The notes beneath the pieces are model-generated. The model saw only the letters and a list, made by a program, of their open reading frames with translations. It was not told the DNA's origin and made no database searches. A DNA stretch of 64,000 bases from Powellomyces hirtus (taxonomy: Eukaryota > Chytridiomycota > Chytridiomycetes > Spizellomycetales > Powellomycetaceae). The stretch is from positions 558,001-622,000 of the forward strand of contig JAHLKG010000007.1 of NCBI GenBank assembly GCA_025526995.1, in the 5' to 3' direction. The number at the start of each line of letters is the position of its first letter. Position 1 is the first letter of the stretch. The translations under genes and the position numbers were made by a program. Below are positions 46,661 through 55,692 of the stretch, one piece after another.

Positions 46661-46698
46661 GTGTTAGACGGACGTGATGACTAGATACACCAAGAGAC
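46661..46698 (-). pseudogene. Truncated duplicate of the tRNA-Val 5' half
   Basis: Directly beside the tRNA (on its 5' side) is a second, diverged copy of its first 38-39 nt at an exact 40-bp offset: acceptor 5' strand, D arm and the anticodon region with TAACAC retained, with five substitutions. The variable arm, T arm and acceptor 3' strand are missing, so it cannot make a tRNA by itself. Confidence 0.85.
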
Positions 46699-46806
46699 AT
46701 AATGGACAAACGTCTATGTGCTCGATACAAAGTTTTAAACGTGGCTTGTCCCTGGCGCAAGCCTTGCGTGGCGCGTCTCGTTCTCTCCCCAGCACTTTCT
46801 CGCAAG

Positions 46807-47806
46807 ATGTCTCACTGTCGCGAAGAACACTCCCACGACGGACGTGACCACGGCCATAACCATGGGCACGACCACGACCATGACCACGACGGCCCAGATC
46901 GCGGCGCCGAATATTCGCTTTGGCAGCAGGTCGATATTGACAATGTTACTTGTTTGAATGAACGTGAGGAAGGGTCCGCAAAGCTAGTATTCAAGGCTTG
47001 GGAGGAGCGAGTGGATGTTTCTAAGGTGGGAGCGCCGGCAGGGCGGTAAAAGCGCTTTTCGAAGCAATGAGTCTGATATCTGACGGTTGTTACTTCAGTT
47101 TGTAGAAAGTGACGCGGACGAACAGCTTATCATAAACATACCGTGAGTTGTCCTGTCCACCCACCGCTATGTTTCATGAACACGAATGCTCATTTGTGCC
47201 AATTGGAATAGGTTTACCGCCAACATCAAGCTGAAGTCCATCGCTGTAGTTGGAGCGGGCGAGTCAGCTCCATCCAAGATGAAAGCGTGAGAACCTCCAA
47301 CAATCCCACGTGGTACACCCCACCATATTCACAAGTCGTGTCTTCCTGTTCTTTAACCCAGATTCACAAATCGGGACGACATTGATTTCGATACTGCGGA
47401 AAGCACCGTGGCGACTCAGGAATGGGAGCTCGTTGCAGAAGTACCACGAGGAGAGATTGCAGAGTATCCGACCCGCCTGACCAAGTTCCAAAACATCCGA
47501 AATCTGACGTTGTATTTTCCGGAAAATTTTGGAGCCGATGCAACAAAGATAACATATATTGGTCTAAAAGGGGAGGTAACATATGGAGACCCACTAGCCA
47601 TGGTTTTTCTGATGACTGACGGTACTGCTTGTGTGTAGTGGACCGAAATCAAGCGAGACCCGATAATCACAGTTTATGAGGTTTGTTTCGAACTGGCTAC
47701 ATGCCTACCAACATGGATTCTGATTTCAATCATATTGTAGCTTGCCGCGAACCCGGCGGATCACAAAACGGAAGCCGATGCACTTATAGGCCATATGTTA
47801 CAGTAG
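46807..47806 (+). CDS. PITH domain protein (PITHD1-like)
   Basis: Exons 46807-47025, 47099-47142, 47212-47286, 47362-47575, 47639-47680 and 47741-47806 give 219 residues. The N terminus is a His/Asp-rich metal-binding-like stretch (HGHDHDHDHDG) as in other PITHD1 proteins, followed by the PITH beta-sandwich: SLWQQVDIDNVTCLNE, VESDADEQLIINIPFT, NIKLKSIAVVG, KFQNIRNLTLYFPENFG and ITYIGLKGEWTEIKRDP. The PITH domain was first seen in the proteasome-interacting thioredoxin TXNL1; this protein lacks the thioredoxin domain. The likely role is proteasome association, inferred from the family. Confidence 0.92.
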
Positions 47807-48040
47807 GGTGCACCGTGCGCAATCAAATCAATCTCAACCATAACACAAGTCTCGAGAGGAAGAACAGCGGCCATTGCTTTTGCTCTTGACAATGCAAACT
47901 CACTACACTATTCTTTGGATCAAACACTTTGACAAACCTACTGCGAGCATATATGCGCCATATTTCCGAAAGTGCAGGATCTACTTCACTACTGATTAAA
48001 TTGGGTGAATCTATGCTATGGAAACGAAAAGGGGGCAGAA

Positions 48041-50803
48041 TTAGAAATCAAAGTCGCCTCTGAAGGCATCTAAATCCCGTTTCTCGCATGCCTCGGCGAG
48101 ATCATGGCGGCGCACTGTTGGAACACATGATCAGTTACAAGTGAGGACTGTCGATGTCCATATGCGCTAAAAACTCACGATGTCCATCTGCTAATGTCTT
48201 CAGCGTCGACCAAACTGTACTGCTTTGTACGTTGTGCATGGAAGCGATGTCATTTTCGTCAGCCCGACCCTTGCCCTTCGTCTCAGCCAGGACGGCGTTC
48301 AAGTTGTTATTTTGTACTGACAAAGCGCCCAATAGGTGTTCAGCAGCTTCTCGATACTGTGACATCTGAATGCAGCTGATAGCAAGATTGTATCGGGCCC
48401 GCACGTAAGATGGATTAATCTCAAGAGCATGAAAGTAGGCTTCGATGGCTCGTTCAGAATATTGGGCATTTGCTGAAGTGGCGCTAGAAAGGCAGGAAAG
48501 AAGAAAGACTTAGGCTCAAATAAGGAACAATCGAAATCAGATGAGACATACCCCAACTTATTCCACAGCATGTAATCCTAAAATTCCGTGAAGAAACGTC
48601 AGTGACGTGCGGAAAATCTCCCGAGCAATACAGTGAGAGGATAGCGTCCTCACCTGTGGTCGTATTGATAGGGCCGCCTCAAAACAATCGATCGCTTTGT
48701 TATACTCTTCAGATATATTGAAGAGCACTCCAAGACCGACCTGAACATCTGCATCCATGTCTTGTTCGGCAGCCATGCGTGCCGCTGCGATGTACTTGTT
48801 TGTAATATCTTCATGACGATTCTGGAAGCCTGAAGGGGTTGCGGCTAAGGATTTATAGCGCTCGCTGTTTGTCAACCACGATTCAAGAGCATCATATGCA
48901 TCCTCTCGCGCGCTTTCGTTTGTGAATGATACAGCCAACGCAATCCAGCTGTCCAGAAGTCCAGGATCATGCCGTACAGCTTGCCGAAGCGCTGCTATTG
49001 CGCCCACATCATTTTCATTCTCTTGTTGCCGTATGCCAAGCTCGTACCAGCCTTGGGCGTTCTCTGGATCCTGTTGCACTTGTGCTTCGAGTACCAGAAT
49101 TGCCTCAGTGAGATTGCGCACACCAGCGGGACGTGCTTGCGTCAAATATGGGTTGTTTGCAGTAAACTCGTACTGGTCGTATCGAGCGCCAAGTGCTCGC
49201 CCAGTTGTATACTCCGAAAAGTCGGTGTTTTCATAATCCCAAGCACTTTTATAAAGGTCATCCATAGCATCTGTGTCGCCACCCAATGTGTCCGTCGCTT
49301 TCCCTGTCATAGAACCTGCTAGTCCATTTCTCGCAAATTCCTCATTCCAGCTACGCTCTTGCTGCTGTCTCTCAAATTCATTGGTCCAGCGCTTATCCTC
49401 AAGTCGTGGTCCATTCCCTTGGAATTCCTCAGCCCAGTCATATTCCTTATGTCCAGTGAATTCTTCGGCCCATAGCTTGTTGCCTGGCGGCGCTTCTGTT
49501 GCATTTTGTGTCGCAAAATCTTCTTCCCAGGAATTCTTACTAATCGGCGCCCCGAATTCCTTTGCCCATGATTCAGCGGCTCCAAAGGGGGTGACTTGTT
49601 CCACAACTTTGTTTCCCTCAATCGACACTTCTTGATCTCGCAACTGCTTCATGAAACTCAAGAATTTGGAGTCCTGGAACTTCGGGTTGGCAGATCCAGC
49701 AACTGCGTCCAAAAGCATGCCCGCAGTTTGTGAGAGAGCTTCTTTGGAATTCCCGCTATTAATCTCTATTCCTTCTTGCTCTTTGAACTCGTTGATCCAT
49801 GATTGCGCATCGGCGTGTGCAAATTCAGAAGCCCATTGCGTTGGGTCCTCCGTTTTGGCAAATTCCGAATCCCATGAAGCTTGATCTGTTGAGGGACGCA
49901 CCAACTCAGATCTACTTATTCGTCTCAAAGTGGTCAAACCAGTTCTTACGCTTGGCTCTTTCAAAGGCATCTTCCAGTTCCGTGTCCGGCCCGCGACTGA
50001 TCTGATGTCCTAAGTCATGCTGATGGGTCTGAAATTCTGACGCCCAGTTGGCGGATTGCAAGTGAGGTCCATCTACCATCATAGTCAGTCTCTAAGTCTC
50101 GAGTGATGAACAACTATCACACCAACCTTGTATTCCCTTTATGGGTCCCATGTCGCCATGTGAGAATTCGTTGATCCAACTCTCATTGACCACAGGACCT
50201 TCCTGTCGAGCCATCCCTTGCTGCTGCTGAGGCGGATTCCCTAATCGTGAGAACTCGGCTCCCCAACCTTGGTCCTCTCTCTCTTGTGGCATCATCATAT
50301 TCGGTGGCATCAAATTGTCCAGTTCTCTATGCATTGGTTGCATATCAAACATTCCACGCTGTGCCGTGTTCCCGCCTGACGGCCCGCCTGAGCGGAGGAA
50401 TTCTTGAATGTTCTAATGGTATCAAAAGAATAAGTAACACGACTTCGGGCGCTTTGCAATATAACTTATAGCGCACCTACATCACTTTCAAATCCCTGAC
50501 GCCCACGCAGCTGCAGACCCTAACAAGACAATTCCGCGGGTAAGAACAGTGCCCTGCGCAACAAAGTATTTCTTGACCAGAAGATTACTAACAGAGTTGC
50601 TCTCTCCTTCGGCGACTTGCCCAAACCGATCCTTGTGAGAGAGTCAAGTCAGAATGTTTTGCTTCAATTCTCACGCGGGTTCCTTAATAGTGACGTACCT
50701 GCTGCAATGATCTATCCTGCTGCATCTGTTTTGTGAACTGACTCAGAGAGTTCCCTCCTGAGCAGTCAGCTCCGTTGCCCACAAGGTCGCGGAAAGCAGA
50801 CAT
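48041..50803 (-). CDS. PEX5: Peroxisomal targeting signal 1 receptor PEX5
   Basis: Cycling import receptor that binds C-terminal SKL-type signals in the cytosol and delivers cargo through PEX13/PEX14. Minus-strand exons: 50803-50699, 50633-50595, 50519-50481, 50412-50127, 50072-49950, 49885-48654, 48577-48552, 48483-48179, 48114-48041; 742 residues. A conserved Cys (residue 14) near the N terminus is the monoubiquitination site of the family. The disordered N half carries twelve WxxxF motifs (WGAEF, WINEF, WASEF, WDSEF, WASEF, WINEF, WAKEF, WEEDF, WAEEF, WAEEF, WTNEF, WNEEF), which bind PEX14. The C half is the TPR domain (AQGWYELGIRQQENENDVGA, DYMLWNKLG, YVRARYNLAISCI), ending RDLDAFRGDFDF as in fungal PEX5. 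The 64-nt intron 49886-49949 is deduced by phase; read-through would add WFDHF and then a stop. Confidence 0.95.
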
Positions 50804-51037
50804 GAAGCAATTCTTGACAAGGGTGTAAATTTGCTTGAGCGAGGAATGTACGGCTACTACTGGAAGCTCTGCAGCAGCTCGTAAGCCTTAGTCTCTTGTG
50901 TCAATTGGTCTGTCGCTCGGCGTGGGCCGTGTGGCGCGGGCAGATTGACAGGTTTTGTCATCAGCAGACCTGGCCTCTCTCGTAGCCTTTCTCTTTCCGC
51001 CCACGCCGAGCAAGCAGAAGTTCTTCGCAGACAAGAT

Positions 51038-51801
51038 ATGGACTCGGATGATGACGTATGGGATGATGATGCCTCGATTCCCGATGCCCAGTATGACAAG
51101 CAGGTCGCTGAACGCAACTGGAACAGGTTGCAGGATACCCATGGAGTGGTGCGTTGCCTTGCATTTCAGTCTCGTACACAATGAGTGGTTGCCAACTCAC
51201 TGCATGCTTACTGTGTCATAGGCAGGCTATAAAGATGGAATCACTGAGGGGAAGAAGGCCAGTTTGCAGCAAGGGTTTGACCAAGGTTATGGAAACGGAG
51301 TGGATATCGGTTTGCAGCTAGGCCGTCTGCGAGGCATTGCTAAGTGCGTTTGTTACCTGCTGCAAAACACTATGCATATTCGGTGTTACTAATTACGACT
51401 CCAGCTCTCTGGTACAACTGTATAGTAATCCTACGCGGGGCACCTCTTCAGTGACTCTGGAGCGGCTAAAAAGCCACTTGGCGGAGCTGGAAGCCATATC
51501 CGTAGAGCACGTTTTTACTTTGTCCTACTTCAGAGACACAGATGTCTCGAATACAAGAGTGGGGACAGTCGGAAATTTGAAGATCGCCAAAGAAGTCTGC
51601 GGAAGTGACACCTGTTGCAATGGTGACACAACCTCAGCAACGGCAGGCCAAAAATCCGGATGTCAGAGTTCATGTACTTCGCCCTCCAACGATCTGGGAC
51701 GAGAGTATCCATCAACGGTCATAAGTGGCTTCTACGATCGATTATCATTTGTAGCAAGCGAGCTGGGATGGAGTTTGGGAGATTTGATCGGAAAGGGCTG
51801 A
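51038..51801 (+). CDS. Yae1-like protein (Yae1/Lto1 complex)
   Basis: Adaptor that, with Lto1, recruits the iron-sulphur assembly machinery to the ABCE1/Rli1 ATPase. Exons 51038-51148, 51222-51343 and 51405-51801 give 209 residues. N terminus DDDVWDDD, then the deca-GX3 motif GYKDGITEGKKASLQQGF, DQGYGNGVDIGLQLG, which defines the family; a helical middle region follows, and a Cys-rich stretch (CGSDTCC, then two more Cys) that I do not recognise. It is head-to-head with PEX5, 234 bp apart. The start is the ATG next to the acidic VWDDD motif; a longer frame upstream has no support. Confidence 0.85.
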
Positions 51802-52675
51802 ACGATTCTCAACGTGCGTTTAACGTGCGCCTACAATCACACACATGGATTTAGAAAAGCAGTGCTCTGCCTTGATGTTTACGAGCCGTCAAAGGGTCTT
51901 TCGAAGTTGTATTGATTATTTCCTTTCCAAATTGTTGCGCAATCTGTATAAATGCCGTGCACCGACTCGCAGGCTATATCTTCACACGCACGCGTCAAAG
52001 GGCTTCACGTAAAGCTTTCCGGAGAAGTAACATTTCCCACAAGTATAGCAGACTAGCACTCCGTTATTTAGATGCATCAGTATGAAAAATAGATGGCATT
52101 ACGATCTGTCCGCAGTTTCTGACATGCATGCAATAGACTCGTCCAACTTGGTGATGGTTTGCTTGAGATCGGCCCCGAAGGCATCTAGCTTTTCTACACT
52201 GCTCCTGAATAAGTCAATCTTTAGCTCTGTGCCATACGGATATGTTGCATCAGAACATGACGATGTACGGCGTTTCGAAGCCATATTGCGGAATGGGCGT
52301 AGATTGCGACGAATTTGAATTCAACATCGCCCGGTAATTTTGCTTGCTTTAGGAAGACGGCGATGCCCACACCATTTCCAATCAAGTGTGAGATGGTTTT
52401 TAATGATGAGGCGAACCGTCAACCAAAGCTGTGACTGACAAAGAGAAGCTGTGACCGACAATGCTGACAATGTCCGCTTTGAATCCTCCGGCTCTTTTGC
52501 GTAAATATCTGCCATGATTGACTCAAGATTTGGAGAACGAAATTGATCAGGGAAACATAAATTCACAGGGCATTTAAGTATTCATATTTGACGTTTTACA
52601 CAAAGACACCAGGAGGGCCGTGTACAGAGTCGCTTCGTTACAATACATTTACAAGCAGGATCTCATCAGATGCGC
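51802..52675. other. Intergenic region with one possible small ORF
   Basis: 874 bp between Yae1 and the secreted-protein gene. Two minus-strand frames, 52099-52284 and 52321-52566, lie close together; I could not splice them in phase with good sites. Otherwise nothing recognised. Confidence 0.4.
52099..52284 (-). CDS. Possible small coiled-coil protein (61 residues)
   Basis: A short frame after an upstream in-frame stop. It starts MASKRRTSS and continues with a hydrophobic-heptad helix (IDLFRSSVEKLDAFGADLKQ, then TITKLDESIACM), resembling small subunits of coiled-coil complexes such as BLOC-1 or DASH in general shape only. No family is recognised and it may be chance. Confidence 0.25.
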   Translation of the reverse strand: MASKRRTSSCSDATYPYGTELKIDLFRSSVEKLDAFGADLKQTITKLDESIACMSETADRS

Positions 52676-53532
52676 TTAGGGGATCGCGGTCACTTCAACG
52701 ACGTTAACAACGGTGGACGTTGGGATAACAACGGGAACGGCAACAGAGGAAGCAATCTCAGTGGGGACCTAAACAAAGCCAAAGTTAGTGAAATGTAACA
52801 TCTCATTTCTCTACCATTGTCGAGGGGACTCACGATCACGGCAGACTGCCCAGAGGCGGCAGGAGTAACGATAAACGGGACTAGAGTTTGAACGGTCTGA
52901 GTGGTTTGTACGATGTACGGAACCTGCGAGGTGAGGTACTGATAGAGTGCGCATGCATTAGCTATCTAGCTCGTGAAAGTAGACCATCGAATATTTGACA
53001 AACCTGGGTGACAATGGTAGGAATGATCGTCTCGCTGTAGCGGGTGGCGGCTCCGACTTCCACGACAGGAGACACAGTGGAGGTCCAGTAGGGAGCGCCA
53101 GCGATGACAACGTCGACCGAACTGGTGGCCACAGCTGGGACGGCGGTAGGTAGAACATTCTGGGTGGTGAAGAAGGCGGGAGTTTCCACTTGACGGGTCA
53201 CGACGAGTGTCTGAGCCTCGGGGACGACGGTCGCGCTAGATATGGAAAGCACGCCATCAGCCACAATAAATCAAATGATCCCCACCAATAGAGGATGAGA
53301 CTTACACAACGACTTGCGTGGTGACAGCACCGAACAAAGTCTGAACACCCACAACTTCAGCCGTCTTGGTAGCGACGACACTCTGTGCCACGTTAACCAC
53401 GGAGGACACCGAAGAGACCACTGGTGCCGCCACAGAGGCCACAGGAGCAGGAACCTCCTGACGGCGCCATGCTGGGGCAGCGCTCACGCCAAGAACCGCG
53501 GCAAGACCGAAGAGAATAGCGCTTGACTTCAT
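52676..53532 (-). CDS. Secreted Val/Thr/Ser-rich protein, probably cell-surface
   Basis: 213 residues from minus-strand exons 53532-53306, 53235-53004, 52923-52834 and 52768-52676. A clear signal peptide (MKSSAILFGLAAVLGVSAAP) is followed by an almost purely small-residue sequence (V, A, T, S, P) in beta-prone runs such as VVSSVSSVVNVAQSVVATK and VQTTQTVQTLVPFIV, with little charge. There is no cysteine and no GPI-type hydrophobic C terminus. Such proteins are commonly O-mannosylated wall or extracellular-matrix components in fungi; the function is inferred only from composition. No homologue recognised. Confidence 0.75.
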
Positions 53533-54475
53533 GATGTTGTAAGAAAAGAGTGGAGAGAGAATGTTGCAAGGAAGGTTGGCTGACGGTTCGATCTGATGTG
53601 GGGACTTTCGAGCGTGATGGAGTGGGAGGGGAAGTGCACATTTTGCTCCGCTCTTTATAGACGCAAGCTGCATTGCACCTTCCCCATAGCCCACCCTGGG
53701 CTCATAGGCCGACGTCATATTTTATTAACAATGGATCCCGAGCCTTGCAAGTGGCGATAGTTGATGTCATGGCAGAACCACTGTTGAGTGGTACGATTTC
53801 ACGGCTCCTCGATAGAATTAACCGTAAGCGCGCAGGTCGTTCAGGCCCGGGCGTGCAAAAGAAAAGCTTGGCGGATTTGCCACCATCGATGCTGATACCG
53901 CGTATTACGCTTAACTTAGTTCGCGGCCGGTATATGACTTGCAATGCCTGGGCCCGAAGTGACAATCATTGCGCGCTTGCCCAATTCAGAATACAATTCT
54001 TCGAATCCTCAAAAACCAGCAAACAAGATGATGGGGTGCTTCCATGTGTCTGGCATTAATCCGCACACGTTTGCTCACACACATGCATGTATGGGCAGCC
54101 CTTTTCCATGATGCATTGACGCTGATGATGGCTTTTGAAGGGACGCAACTATGGTAGCATATGTTTGCCATGAGCTTGGACCGGTCGCGTCATTACTGAT
54201 AGACTCTCCGACGAGTAACGTAATCAAAAGTCGCGTGCCGTCCGTCTTGGGCCACCCACAGCTTACTGTACAGTTGGCACACTTCCCGGTGACACCGCGC
54301 GCGATCACTACTGTACCTCCATCCCATACTCCTCCACTCCCAAAAAATGCAGTCCGTTTCAGGCGAATCTTTGACATGTGATTCAATATGATTATTGTTG
54401 AGCCCTGATGTGGGCGAGATATGTACCTCCGCTCCTGCCGATGCTGCGCTGCCAGGCACACGACCAACACACTTC
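53533..54475. promoter_or_regulatory. Divergent intergenic region between secreted-protein and acyltransferase genes
   Basis: 943 bp with both promoters. Frames on both strands (53702-53965 minus, 54075-54470 minus, 53673-54059 plus) overlap each other and lack family resemblance. No repeat or RNA gene seen. Confidence 0.45.
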
Positions 54476-55480
54476 ATGTCCGCATCTATTCTGGACCTCC
54501 TGTTCGCGGTCCTTTACTGGCCCGTGCACGCGGTCATTTATTTGGAGACAATTCGGCGGGAAAGGCTTCGACGACGGATTGACACGTGGACCCAGCCTCC
54601 CCATTGGTTTTTGCAACCTTTAGCTTGCTTGTTCCTGACAATCCTTCCGGTCAAGTATCAGACCGTGGCTTCGAAAACGCACCTGGCACAGGATCGCCTG
54701 CTTTTTGTTGTGAATCATCAAGCCCTGGCATTGGAATTGCCCTCAGTTCTTCTGACCATTTATCTTGCGACCGGTCGACTTCCACGCGGTATAATGGACC
54801 GTATCCACCCCAAGATTCCTCTCTGGGCAGACCTCCTGGTCTTTTTCGGTGGTATTGAGGGCGACGTTGATAGCGTTAGCGCCGCGATGAGGAGGTCACA
54901 GCCGCTCGTTGTCTTTCCAGGTACTCACTAACTGTTGTCTCGCGGAACTCTGGAGAATTGTGACACTCATGCGCCATACACAACAGGGGGTCATCATGAG
55001 GTATATCGTAAAAAAGCAGACCCAAGATATTCACTTTACTGGAGAAATCGAAGCGGGTTCGCCAGGCTGGCGGTAGAGCATGGATACGGCATTGTTCCTG
55101 TTTCCGGTATAGGCATCGGCGACATGCTTGAGACAGCAGCGGACATACCGTTTCCAAACCTGATCTTGCGGCATGTGTTCAGAGATGATCGCGCCCCGAT
55201 GACTGTTCCTCTATGCTACCCAAAGTCATACGAAACTCAATACATGCGATTCGGGAATATTATTCCGACGGGGCATTTGAGCGGTGAGAGCAACAATGGA
55301 GACGAAGTATGGAAGATACGAGAGCAAGCGCGAAACGACGTTCTTAGTGGCTTGAACGTGATGATTGAGTATCGGAGAAGTGACGCTCAAGACCGAGCTG
55401 CAGCCCATGGGTTATGGCAGCGCATCAAAGACCTTTGTCACGGCAACAATCAGGCCTTTGTGAGAACCATCGTTGCATAG
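54476..55480 (+). CDS. Acyltransferase of the TMEM68/phytyl-ester-synthase type
   Basis: Membrane-bound acyltransferase of the lysophospholipid/diacylglycerol acyltransferase superfamily; exons 54476-54920 and 54987-55480 give 312 residues. N-terminal membrane segments (FAVLYWPVHAVIYLE, FLQPLACLFLTILPV) precede the catalytic block: VNHQALALELP (His with an acidic residue at the spacing used in this branch, here Glu in place of the usual Asp), GDVDSVSAAMRRSQPLVVFP and, across the intron, the glycerolipid-binding block VVFPGGHHEVYRKK. The later HGYGIVPVSGIG is also typical. It probably makes triacylglycerol or other neutral or wax-type esters at the ER. An in-frame ATG 81 bp upstream would add 27 residues without hydrophobic character. 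Acyl acceptor unknown. Confidence 0.85.
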
Positions 55481-55692
55481 GAGTGAAAATATAGTGCAAT
55501 CTGATAATGTAGGATGCGATTGTTGTGCGTACTACTCACCTATTGTCATCGCCGTACTACAAAGTGAGTCTATTATTGTTGAACATTTACACATCCTGTC
55601 AGTTTGCAAAGATACGCGAGTGCGAGATGGGACGCGTTCGTTTGTTCCTCTGCCAATGCTGCTTGCACACAGTTAATGCACAAACGAACTTT

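Larger units (their letters stand above)
46446..46806. other. Intergenic region containing the tRNA-Val locus
   Basis: Between XPD and the PITH gene, both on the plus strand; besides the tRNA and its truncated copy nothing is recognised. Confidence 0.6.

Noticed and set aside
54075..54470. 131-codon minus-strand frame between the secreted-protein and acyltransferase genes
   Set aside because: No motif, overlapping frames on the other strand, and composition not different from surrounding non-coding DNA.
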